From SAR86 cluster bacterium (GTDB taxonomy: Bacteria; Pseudomonadota; Gammaproteobacteria; Pseudomonadales; Azotimanducaceae), in assembly GCA_013204195.1 (NCBI GenBank), contig JABMOJ010000179.1:1-6939 (forward strand): a DNA stretch of 6,939 nucleotides, in the 5' to 3' direction. Position numbers and translations under genes: made by a program. Below, piece by piece: positions 1 through 5,863 of the stretch. The notes under the pieces are model-generated. The model was not told the DNA's origin and searched no databases. It saw nothing but the letters and a program-made list of their open reading frames with translations. Position 1 is the stretch's first letter. The number at the start of each line of letters is the position of its first letter.

Positions 1-40
1 ATGCTAGGCCGGAGATTTTTGTTGATCGAGACCGACTGCT

Positions 41-394
41 ATGAATTTTTCTATGATTCACCATATTTCCATTAATGTTGCCGATGTTCAGCAAGCGACT
101 AATTTCTATGTCGACACCCTGAACTTCAAGGAAATTCCCAGGCCTGACCTTGGCTTTGACGGAGCCTGGTTGCAGATAGGCGATCAGCAATTGCATCTGC
201 TGGAAGTAGAGAACCATCAGGCGCCTGCGGGACAGCACTTTGCCTTTGAGGTCGACGATATTGCCGCCTACAGAGATTACCTTCAAACCAAGGGTGTCGA
301 AGTATCTCGGTCAAATGAAATGACAGGCATCTGTCTGCAGTGTTTTTTTAAAGACCCTTCAGGCAATCTACTAGAGTTGAATCAGCGGCTGTAG
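41..394 (+). CDS. VOC-fold (glyoxalase/bleomycin-resistance/dioxygenase superfamily) small protein
   Basis: The 117-residue product has the size and pattern of a single VOC module made of two beta-alpha-beta-beta-beta repeats. The first repeat opens with 'IHHISINVADV' and helix 'ATNFYVDTLNF' (residues 6-29). The second runs through 'FAFEVDDIAAYRDYL' (67-81) to the typical closing 'FFKDPSGNLLELNQ' (102-115). Likely metal ligands are H8, H52 ('QLHL'), H66 and E112, as in metal-dependent VOC enzymes such as glyoxalase I; the assignment is by pattern only. The substrate cannot be told: VOC proteins include lyases, isomerases, ring-cleaving dioxygenases and antibiotic-binding proteins. No signal peptide is seen, so it should be cytosolic. 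The ATG at 41 has only a weak upstream GAG and the ATG at 53 has none. The start at 41 overlaps a possible stop (TGA at 42-44) in another frame, so it may be translationally coupled to a gene to the left. The gene ends three bases from the convergent GH1 gene. Confidence 0.85.
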   Translation: MNFSMIHHISINVADVQQATNFYVDTLNFKEIPRPDLGFDGAWLQIGDQQLHLLEVENHQAPAGQHFAFEVDDIAAYRDYLQTKGVEVSRSNEMTGICLQCFFKDPSGNLLELNQRL

Positions 395-397
395 AAA

Positions 398-1639
398 TCA
401 GCGCAGAGTGTTGCTGCGGGCGACGCCCCCTAGCCAAACCGCACTGTCTTTGACGGTGCGCGTCTGTGTTTGCCGATCCACTGCAATCAGACCAAATGTC
501 GGCGTATAACCAAGCATCCACTCAAAGTTGTCCAATGCCGACCAGTAGGTGTAGCCCATCACAGGAATGCCCTCATCTAGACAGTTTTTTACACCGTTCA
601 GGGCGCGCTCGACGTAAGCAATGCGGCGCCTGTCATCGGTTGTCGCTAGACCGTTCTCGGTGACCATAACCGGTAAGCCAGATGTGGCGTGGGCCTGCCG
701 AATCGCACTTTCCAGCGCCTCGGGCCAAAACTCGTAACCCATTTGAGTCAATTCAATGCCCGCTTCTGGTGGCATGGGGCCGGAAGCGTCATAGCGGTGA
801 CGGGTGTAGCATTGCACGCCGACGAAATCGTCCCCCACCAAATCCGTCAGATACGCTTCATTCACCGTCTGTCGATGCTGCGCCGCGATGGTTTCACCGC
901 CGGAGACTGAGACGATGTCCTGGACCGCCAGGGTCGCCCCCACGGGAAATGTTGCGCCGCTAGCGCGAATCGCGTCAACAGCCTGATGATGTGCTGCCAT
1001 GACGACGGCGCGCCCCTGTTCACTGACCGCAAACATAAACGGATTGAGTTCTTCAGGTGTGATGCCGAGCTGAGTCGAAGCTTCAATCCAGCCGGGAGAC
1101 TGGCGGATTTTCCCCATGGTTGGCATGATGCCAGAGGAGATCAGTACCCGGCCGATGTTCACTTCATTGATGGTGCAACCGCCACCAATCAGATGGCCCA
1201 AGTCGCGAGCTATTCGCCCACAGTAACGGGCGAACAGCGCCGGTGTGGCAGCGCTTTCCCAGCCGCCTTGTTGCAACAGCCACTGGGGTGACGAAAAGTG
1301 GTGGAAGGTGACAAATGGTCTTAGTCCTTGCCCATGACAAGCTTCGAGCATACGCCGATAATGATCGATGGCCGCAGCCGAAAACTGACCCTCGACCGGC
1401 TCGACTCGAGCCCACTCAATCGAGAATCGATAAGCGTTAAAGCCCAAATCGGCAAGCAGCTTGATGTCGTCGGGATAACGATGAAAGTGATCACAGGCAT
1501 CCAATGACGGTTCCTTGAACATGCTGTGTTCAACCTGTTCAAGCAACCAGATATCGTTATTGGTGTTATTGCCTTCTACCTGGTGTGCCGCTGTGGCGGT
1601 GCTCCAGATGAAGTTTTCGGGAAACAAGTACGGATCCAT
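398..1639 (-). CDS. Glycoside hydrolase family 1 protein (beta-glucosidase-like)
   Basis: The 413-residue protein covers the whole GH1 (beta/alpha)8 barrel, slightly shorter than the usual 440-480. It opens with 'FPENFIWSTATAAHQVEG' (residues 6-23), the GH1 N-terminal signature, with Q20 as a sugar-binding residue. H114, in 'TFHHF', matches the conserved glycone-binding His. The acid/base is E159 in 'TINEVN' and the nucleophile is E328 in 'VTENG'. Y278 matches the tyrosine that contacts the nucleophile, and E373/W374 in 'NFEWMLGY' match the sugar-binding pair. These residues predict a retaining exo-acting beta-glycosidase releasing glucose or a related sugar. The exact substrate is open. The normal 'TxNEP' motif is here 'TINEV', and the usual 'NYYT' is 'QCYT', so the aglycone side may differ from classic beta-glucosidases. 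There is no signal peptide, so it probably acts on imported oligosaccharides or glycosides. The ATG at 1639 gives the normal family N-terminus, though its ribosome binding site is weak. It is divergent from the Fe/2OG oxygenase gene. Confidence 0.93.
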   Translation of the reverse strand: MDPYLFPENFIWSTATAAHQVEGNNTNNDIWLLEQVEHSMFKEPSLDACDHFHRYPDDIKLLADLGFNAYRFSIEWARVEPVEGQFSAAAIDHYRRMLEACHGQGLRPFVTFHHFSSPQWLLQQGGWESAATPALFARYCGRIARDLGHLIGGGCTINEVNIGRVLISSGIMPTMGKIRQSPGWIEASTQLGITPEELNPFMFAVSEQGRAVVMAAHHQAVDAIRASGATFPVGATLAVQDIVSVSGGETIAAQHRQTVNEAYLTDLVGDDFVGVQCYTRHRYDASGPMPPEAGIELTQMGYEFWPEALESAIRQAHATSGLPVMVTENGLATTDDRRRIAYVERALNGVKNCLDEGIPVMGYTYWSALDNFEWMLGYTPTFGLIAVDRQTQTRTVKDSAVWLGGVARSNTLR

Positions 1640-1736
1640 GATTTTTTACCACAGGGAGTCTCCCGTGATAATGAATGAATGAATTGCTTGTCTCCACCGA
1701 TTCTGCAACTATTTTACATTCAATCGAGGGCAAACG
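1640..1736. promoter_or_regulatory. Divergent intergenic region between the GH1 and PhyH-family genes
   Basis: This 97-bp gap must hold the promoters of both divergent genes unless they are read from further out. It contains a short palindrome, GGGAG-T-CTCCC (1654-1664), and three tandem ATGA units (1671-1682). A possible rightward promoter has TTGCTT at 1684-1689 and ACTATT at 1708-1713 with an 18-bp spacer, a poor match to the sigma-70 consensus. The palindrome lies 15 bp upstream of the GH1 start and could be an operator, but it is too short to assign to any regulator. Confidence 0.4.
1726..1730 (+). promoter_or_regulatory. Ribosome binding site of the PhyH-family gene
   Basis: GAGGG lies six bases before the ATG at 1737. 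It is a clear Shine-Dalgarno sequence and fixes that start over other in-frame candidates. Confidence 0.7.
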
Positions 1737-2546
1737 ATGGGCTTGCAACGACATGAACAAAATACCGCTTTTGCCTGGCGTGACGCGACTGGCCCTTTTC
1801 GGCTTGTCACTGAACCACAGGCACGGCAGTGGAATCAAGATGGCGCCTTCCTGCTTGAGCAGGTCATACCCCAGGCAACTCTGGATGCTTTGATTGCGGC
1901 GATTGATCCGTTGGAAGCCAAGACCAATGAGTTTCTGCTAACCGTGGAAAACAAGCGGCAATATATTGCGCGGGCTGACGAGGTTACTTTTGCGCTACAT
2001 GTGGTGAAACGCGCTGAAGTGGCGCGACAGTTTGCGACGTCCACATTATTTGCGGATCTGTGTCACGATTTGCTGGGCCCAGACTGTCGTCTCTACTGGG
2101 ATCAGGCGGTGTATAAGAAGCCCTATTGCCCCGAGGAATTTCCCTGGCATCAGGACAACGGCTACAACTTCGTCGCGCCTCAGGATTACCTGACTTGCTG
2201 GATCCCGCTGGTGGATACCACCATCGACAATGGTTGTCCCTGGATCATGCCAGGGGTGCATCAGCTAGGAACGTTAAGCCACTGGCATACTGACTTGGGT
2301 TACGAGTGTTTGAGTGACACAAGTGGTGCGGTGCCGATTGAGGCCAAAGCCGGCGACGTTGTCGTGTTTTCGTCGCTGACGCCCCACCGTACTGGTCCGA
2401 ATCGAACGGGTGATGAGCGCAAGGCTTATATTCTGCAATTTGCTCACGATCCGTCGGTTATGTTATCGAAAGACGGTGGTCAAGGGACGCCCCAGGATGA
2501 TCAGGACAGGCAGTTTTTGGTGATCAAGGCGGGCGAGTACGTCTGA
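1737..2546 (+). CDS. Phytanoyl-CoA dioxygenase (PhyH) family Fe(II)/2-oxoglutarate oxygenase
   Basis: The 269-residue protein has the complete catalytic set of the PhyH family. The iron ligands are H138 and D140 in 'WHQDNGY' and H217 in 'TPHRTGPN'. The 2-oxoglutarate-binding arginine is R228, eleven residues after the distal His, the spacing seen in human PhyH. The double-stranded beta-helix core runs from about 118 ('RLYWDQAVYKKP') to about 236 ('AYILQFAHD'). Such enzymes couple oxidative decarboxylation of 2-oxoglutarate to hydroxylation of a substrate. Bacterial members act on very varied compounds (acyl groups, ectoine, natural products, phosphonates), so the name does not imply phytanoyl-CoA as substrate. 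There is no signal peptide. The start at 1737 follows a strong GAGGG. It is divergent from the GH1 gene and may be co-regulated with it. It ends 36 bp from the convergent SOI-like gene. Family assignment is firm; substrate is unknown. Confidence 0.92.
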   Translation: MGLQRHEQNTAFAWRDATGPFRLVTEPQARQWNQDGAFLLEQVIPQATLDALIAAIDPLEAKTNEFLLTVENKRQYIARADEVTFALHVVKRAEVARQFATSTLFADLCHDLLGPDCRLYWDQAVYKKPYCPEEFPWHQDNGYNFVAPQDYLTCWIPLVDTTIDNGCPWIMPGVHQLGTLSHWHTDLGYECLSDTSGAVPIEAKAGDVVVFSSLTPHRTGPNRTGDERKAYILQFAHDPSVMLSKDGGQGTPQDDQDRQFLVIKAGEYV

Positions 2547-2582
2547 GGGTTCAGCAAACCCCGAGACGCCGACTCGCAACGG
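2547..2582. other. Convergent intergenic gap with two short inverted repeats
   Basis: The 36 bases between the convergent PhyH-family and SOI-like genes hold two small hairpins: GGGTT/AACCC (2547-2551 with 2557-2561, 5-base loop) and CGAG/CTCG (2562-2565 with 2573-2576, 7-base loop). Neither has a T-run, so they are at best weak terminator elements. Confidence 0.25.
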
Positions 2583-3086
2583 CTAGTGAGAATGCTGGCG
2601 CGCTGCATCCAGCGCACTTTTTGCCAGTATGGCGACGGCGATAAAGGTGAAAATCATCCCGGTGCCGCCGCCGAGAAAAGCCAGCGCGCCCGCCAGATCG
2701 CCTTCGCCGAAGGGTGTCGCGCCGACGGATAATCCTCGGTTAGTGCTGAAGTTGCCGGCCCAGTAGAACAGGGTGTTGGCCCAGCCGGTAATGATCATGC
2801 CCCAGCCAACCAGTAAGTCGCGGCGGCCAGTCAGTGCGAGCTTTTGCATCAGCAAACCCGCGCCACCGATCATCACGCCATTTAAAATGCCACCGACGTG
2901 CGCAGCTTGCCAACCGCGACTGGTGCCTGGAATCGCAACTTCCCACGCGGGAAATGGCCATAGGCTAACGGCATCCAGTAACGAGAAGATCAGCATGATG
3001 CCAGCCACCAGACCGAGTAACAGGACGATCATGCCATTGGCGATAACCAGGTAAGACAGGCGTGGATTTAGGGTTGGGTTAGACAA
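2583..3086 (-). CDS. Styrene oxide isomerase (SOI/StyC)-like four-helix membrane protein
   Basis: The 167-residue protein is hydrophobic, with four predicted membrane helices near residues 12-37, 63-84, 91-111 and 131-156. It matches styrene oxide isomerase in length, topology and two signature blocks: 'GWQAAHVGGILNG' (58-70) and 'NTLFYWAGNFSTNRGLSVG' (104-122). From memory of the SOI structure, H58 is the axial ligand of haem b and N64 and Y103 bind the epoxide oxygen. Here H63, N69 and Y108 keep exactly the same spacing (6 and 45 residues). SOI performs the Meinwald rearrangement of an aryl epoxide to an aldehyde in the inner membrane. No styrene-pathway genes are visible, so the substrate is probably different. 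The start is a TTG at 3084-3086 behind a strong AGAGGT, and an in-frame stop lies just upstream, so there is no earlier start. It lies 26 bp downstream of the PF10118 gene, implying an operon. The family call is from recalled motifs, not a search. Confidence 0.75.
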   Translation of the reverse strand: MSNPTLNPRLSYLVIANGMIVLLLGLVAGIMLIFSLLDAVSLWPFPAWEVAIPGTSRGWQAAHVGGILNGVMIGGAGLLMQKLALTGRRDLLVGWGMIITGWANTLFYWAGNFSTNRGLSVGATPFGEGDLAGALAFLGGGTGMIFTFIAVAILAKSALDAARQHSH

Positions 3087-3094
3087 GTGGGCAT

Positions 3095-3100
3095 ACCTCT
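3095..3100 (-). promoter_or_regulatory. Ribosome binding site that selects a TTG start for the SOI-like gene
   Basis: Read on the minus strand, AGAGGT ends eight bases before the TTG at 3086-3084. The only nearby ATG is out of frame, and an in-frame TAG lies just upstream, so this site supports TTG as the start codon. Confidence 0.6.
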
Positions 3101-3112
3101 ACGGTTGGCGAA

Positions 3113-4051
3113 TCAGGTGGGGCTGGCAAGCATTTGCTCGATAGCCTGGTTGTCGAGGGCAAGTGTGTTGTGACCCGCCGTATGGTACTTGCGCCAAGCG
3201 ACGGCCAGTCGGTTCTGCTCATCGTTGCAGATTGGATGGTGTCGCGGATGATAGTCTCGGGCCAGCACCGGCAATGCTGCCCTGCCTAAATCGAAAGCAA
3301 AACTGGCGAAAAACCGCCACGCCCGCCAGGCTCGCCCTGGAGTCTTGTAATAGCCCTCCTTGCGAATCATCAAGGCATAAGCTTTGAAGGTTTCCCAGCT
3401 GATATGGGTGAAGGCATACAGCACCATCCAACGGCGATACCACAGATCATCCGGATAAAAGGCTTGGTAAAAGTCGAAAGCCACGGCGCCATGCTCGACT
3501 TCTTCGACTTGGTGCCAGACCCATAGCGCGCGCAAGGTAGGATCGGCTTCGGCCATGAACTCTTGGTAGCGGTTGAGGATGATCATGCCGCCGAGAAAAG
3601 TAAAGGTCTCGTAGCCTGCGGTAAAGCCGATCTGGAATTTCTTGCTCGTGTTTTTGAACTGGGTTTCGAAATAGCCTTTGGCGTGGGCATCCAGGTCGGC
3701 GAGGCCCGGATAAAATTGCGCCATCGCCTGGTTCCAGCCGAGGAAGTTGAAGGCATGATGGGACTCCTGGCCGATAATAGCCTGCACATCGGTGTGTAAT
3801 GCCGGGTCCTTCAGTTCGTCTCGATAGGCGCGCATGACCTTTACTAGGAAGCGCTCGAAGTGGGGTACGTGGAGGCCCAGAGCGTTGATAAAAATTGAGA
3901 AGTCTGGATGAGTCTGGCTCCACACAGGCTTGCTGACCGTTTCGGCATCTAGTTTGAAGCGCATTTGCCTGACGGGAATTGCATCCATGGGGTGCGCGCT
4001 GGGAAGATCCTGTTTATGATCAGTTACAGACTGATTCTGCGGCGTGGTCAT
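3113..4051 (-). CDS. PF10118-type predicted metal-dependent hydrolase (ferritin-like diiron protein)
   Basis: The 312-residue protein resembles the family annotated 'predicted metal-dependent hydrolase' (PF10118/COG3687), which has no firm biochemical role. It shows two half-sites of a carboxylate-bridged dimetal centre: E66 ('HFERFLV') with E96xxH99 ('GQESHHAF'), and E148 ('GYETFTF') with E184xxH187 ('VEEVEHGAVAFDF'). The E, ExxH, E, ExxH order in four helices is that of ferritin-like diiron oxidases, desaturases and oxygenases, so an oxidative rather than hydrolytic reaction is possible. Further conserved-looking text is 'RRWMVLYAFTHISWETFKAY' (206-225). Residues 1-25 are polar and probably disordered. 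The ATG at 4051 has a weak ribosome binding site; M22 is another possible start but has none better. It is the first gene of an apparent two-gene operon with the SOI-like gene and is divergent from the globin gene. Family is likely; function is unknown. Confidence 0.82.
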   Translation of the reverse strand: MTTPQNQSVTDHKQDLPSAHPMDAIPVRQMRFKLDAETVSKPVWSQTHPDFSIFINALGLHVPHFERFLVKVMRAYRDELKDPALHTDVQAIIGQESHHAFNFLGWNQAMAQFYPGLADLDAHAKGYFETQFKNTSKKFQIGFTAGYETFTFLGGMIILNRYQEFMAEADPTLRALWVWHQVEEVEHGAVAFDFYQAFYPDDLWYRRWMVLYAFTHISWETFKAYALMIRKEGYYKTPGRAWRAWRFFASFAFDLGRAALPVLARDYHPRHHPICNDEQNRLAVAWRKYHTAGHNTLALDNQAIEQMLASPT

Positions 4052-4203
4052 GGCAATGCCCGTTCGTGAAAGTCAAAAAAGTCTACTCTTATTCAGTGGT
4101 GTTGAGAACCTGTGGTGTTAATGCGCCAAATGCCGGCGCTTGAATGCGGATGACCAATGCGGATGACCAATGTGGATCGCCGAGGCGAACGAGAGAGCAG
4201 CAG
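4052..4203. promoter_or_regulatory. Divergent intergenic region between the PF10118 operon and the globin gene
   Basis: These 152 bases separate two divergent transcription units and should carry their promoters, but I find no convincing -35/-10 pair on either strand. It holds a small inverted repeat GCGCC/GGCGC (4123-4127 with 4135-4139, 7-base loop) and a 13-bp tandem repeat starting at 4144. A GAGAG stretch at 4191-4195 is the likely ribosome binding site of the globin gene. Confidence 0.4.
4144..4182 (+). repeat. 13-bp tandem repeat, two perfect copies and a decayed third
   Basis: ATGCGGATGACCA occurs at 4144-4156 and again at 4157-4169, followed by a degenerate copy, ATGTGGATCGCCG, at 4170-4182. 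The unit is not a multiple of three, so each copy changes frame. It fits a non-coding leader better than a conserved protein N-terminus and supports starting the globin at 4204. Confidence 0.75.
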
Positions 4204-4617
4204 ATGACGACAAGCCAATATGGTGTTGAAGATGCTTCATTTCAGGCTGCCGGCGGCGAGGCGGGCATACTCAAACTGGTTGAGGCCTTTTATCGGCACA
4301 TGGATCAACGATCAGATGCCCGTGTTATTCGTGCCATGCACCCCGATAATTTGACGATGTCTATCGATAAGCTGACCCTTTTTTTGTGTGGCTGGACCGG
4401 CGGTCCGCGGCGCTATGGGAAAAAATATGGCCCGATCGCGATTCCGTCGGCTCACGCTCATCTGCCGATCACCGAGGTCGAGAAAGACGCCTGGTTGGCC
4501 TGTATGCAGGCTGCCCTGCAAGAGCAGGACTACCCGCCAGCCTTCAAAATCTATTTGCTCACGCAACTGACAGTGCCCGCCAGTCGTATCGTACAAGTGC
4601 GACAGAATCGACGGTGA
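4204..4617 (+). CDS. Group 2 truncated haemoglobin (TrHbO-like)
   Basis: From the ATG at 4204 the product has 137 residues, the usual size for truncated globins. Group 2 features are the 'FLCGWTGGPRRYGKKYG' stretch (60-76), corresponding to the family's 'GWLGGPxxY' block, the proximal haem ligand H86 in 'HAHLPI', W97 in 'DAWLACM' (the group's conserved G8 tryptophan) and Y30 at B10 in 'AFYRHM', which hydrogen-bonds bound ligand. Such proteins bind O2, NO or peroxide in the cytosol and are linked to O2 or NO chemistry and redox protection; the physiological role here is not shown. An ATG at 4144 would add 20 residues encoded by a tandem repeat with no ribosome binding site, so I prefer 4204, which has GAGAG upstream. 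The gene is divergent from the diiron/SOI-like operon and 98 bp upstream of the ADP-ribosylglycohydrolase-like gene on the same strand. Confidence 0.88.
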   Translation: MTTSQYGVEDASFQAAGGEAGILKLVEAFYRHMDQRSDARVIRAMHPDNLTMSIDKLTLFLCGWTGGPRRYGKKYGPIAIPSAHAHLPITEVEKDAWLACMQAALQEQDYPPAFKIYLLTQLTVPASRIVQVRQNRR

Positions 4618-4715
4618 CGCTGATATGAGAACTGCCGTTGTTGGCGAATACTGATCAAAGTGGCTGTTTGTTGCGTATCAGTCTCCACACTAAGACTTGT
4701 CTATGGGATACGCGA
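4618..4715 (+). promoter_or_regulatory. Intergenic gap before the ADP-ribosylglycohydrolase-like gene, with a weak promoter candidate
   Basis: This 98-bp gap has a marginal sigma-70-like pair, TTGTTG (4668-4673) and TAAGAC (4691-4696), with a 17-bp spacer. A six-base inverted repeat, ACTGAT/ATCAGT (4650-4655 with 4677-4682), flanks it on the left. There is no terminator-like hairpin with a T-run after the globin, so read-through from the globin promoter is equally possible. Confidence 0.25.
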
Positions 4716-5843
4716 ATGCTTGAAGACCTTGTCACTACTGATGCCAACACGCGCCGTCAGCGTAGTGTGGCGGCCTTACAATCCCTGTTTGTCGGTGACG
4801 CGCTGGCCATGCCGGTACATTGGTACTATAGCCAGCATGATATCGAAGCCGGCTTTCCTGGAGGCATAGTGCAGTTCGAGGCAGCGCCTGCACACCATCC
4901 CTCATCCATCATGGCACTGCATTCCACCAATCAGGGTGGCCGCGGCCGACAGGGTGGTGCGAGTGGGCGCCAAGTGGTTGGCGATGTCATCCTCAAAGGT
5001 AAAGGACAATTTTGGGGGCAGGCTAACCAACATTATCATCAGGGCATGCAGGCCGGCGAAAACACGTTGAATGCGCACTGTGCTAGGGTCTTGCTGCGAG
5101 TTCTGGCGGCCAATGCCGGGCATTACCACGAGGCGCAATTTCTGGATGCCTATATTCAACTGATGACGGCAGACTCACCGCAGCATCCCGACACCTATGC
5201 CGAGTCTTATCATCGAGCGTTTTTTGCCAATTGGGCCATGGGTAAGCCGGGTAATCGCTGTGCGGCTGTTACTCATGACACACCATCTATCGGCGGCTTG
5301 GTGACCATAGGGCCGCTGGTCATAGGCGAGCTGATGGCGGGTACGGCGTTGCAGCGAGTGAAGGAAGTGGCGCTGGGACACCTTTATCTGACCCACCCCG
5401 ATGCGCAGCTAGCTCGAGTTTGTGCAGACTATGTAAACCTGATTCACGACCTGTTATTCCGTGAGCCGGATCAACCCGCCCAGCAAGTGCTGGCGGGGTT
5501 TGCCAATCGTGCCGTGGGTGGCGATGTCGCGCAGCTGATTCAGAAAACCCATAATGATGCAGATATTATTGGCGGGCGGTTTTCCAAGGCCTGTTACATC
5601 TCGGGGTCATGGCCAGGGGTATTGTTTCTGGCTTGTAAATACCTGCAGGACCCGATGGTCGGTTTGCGGTCGAATACCAATCTGGGCGGCGACAATGTCC
5701 ATCGTGGCTCGGTGCTTGGGTTTATTCTGGGCCTTGCGACGGGGGACAATCTGCAGGCATTTTTTGGTCAGTTGACGACGCAACAGGCCATTGATGCCGA
5801 GATCAATGGCCTGCTGGATGCGGTACAGGTGCGCTCGACGTAA
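4716..5843 (+). CDS. ADP-ribosylglycohydrolase (DraG/ARH) fold protein with altered metal motifs
   Basis: The 375-residue protein has the ADP-ribosylglycohydrolase layout: 'SLFVGDALAMPVHW' (23-36, matching the family's N-terminal 'GDALG' segment), a helical core, 'HDTPSIGG' (187-194) and a C-terminal 'NLGGDNVHRGSVLGFILG' (322-339). Active DraG/ARH enzymes bind two Mg ions through 'TDDT' near the N-terminus and 'GGDxDT' near the C-terminus to remove ADP-ribose from proteins or small molecules. Here these positions appear to read 'GENT' (114-117) and 'GGDNVH' (324-329), so part of the acidic ligand set is lost. A region at about 69-98 is an insertion rich in Gly, Arg and Gln. It may be a separate subfamily with a different reaction, or a binding protein, as with J1-crystallins, which use this fold without the enzyme role. 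An open frame continues upstream to a TTG at 4638. The ATG at 4716 is preferred because it has GGGA upstream and begins near the domain. It converges on efp. Confidence 0.8.
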   Translation: MLEDLVTTDANTRRQRSVAALQSLFVGDALAMPVHWYYSQHDIEAGFPGGIVQFEAAPAHHPSSIMALHSTNQGGRGRQGGASGRQVVGDVILKGKGQFWGQANQHYHQGMQAGENTLNAHCARVLLRVLAANAGHYHEAQFLDAYIQLMTADSPQHPDTYAESYHRAFFANWAMGKPGNRCAAVTHDTPSIGGLVTIGPLVIGELMAGTALQRVKEVALGHLYLTHPDAQLARVCADYVNLIHDLLFREPDQPAQQVLAGFANRAVGGDVAQLIQKTHNDADIIGGRFSKACYISGSWPGVLFLACKYLQDPMVGLRSNTNLGGDNVHRGSVLGFILGLATGDNLQAFFGQLTTQQAIDAEINGLLDAVQVRST

Positions 5844-5856
5844 ATCGTCGAGCGCA
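5830..5856. terminator. Perfect 11-bp hairpin between the convergent ADPRH-like and efp genes
   Basis: TGCGCTCGACG (5830-5840) and CGTCGAGCGCA (5846-5856) are exact reverse complements around a 5-base loop, TAAAT, which holds the stop codon of the ADPRH-like gene (5841-5843). The stem is GC-rich and lies at the meeting point of two converging genes, so a shared two-way terminator is likely. Neither side has a proper T-run (GGTTTGATT follows on the plus strand), so it may be a weak terminator or mainly protect 3' ends. Confidence 0.55.
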
Positions 5857-5863
5857 GGTTTGA

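Noticed and set aside
3447..3923. 158-codon open frame on the minus strand inside the PF10118 gene
   Set aside because: It is a shadow in another frame: the translation is rich in Arg, Pro and Ser with no recognisable domain, and the overlapping gene has clear motifs.
4144..4203. N-terminal extension of the globin to the ATG at 4144
   Set aside because: It is encoded by a 13-bp tandem repeat, lacks a ribosome binding site and makes the protein longer than usual group 2 globins.
4638..4715. Upstream extension of the ADPRH-like gene to a TTG start (26 extra residues)
   Set aside because: The extension resembles no part of the family, has no clear ribosome binding site and covers the likely promoter region. 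The ATG at 4716 with GGGA upstream is a better start.
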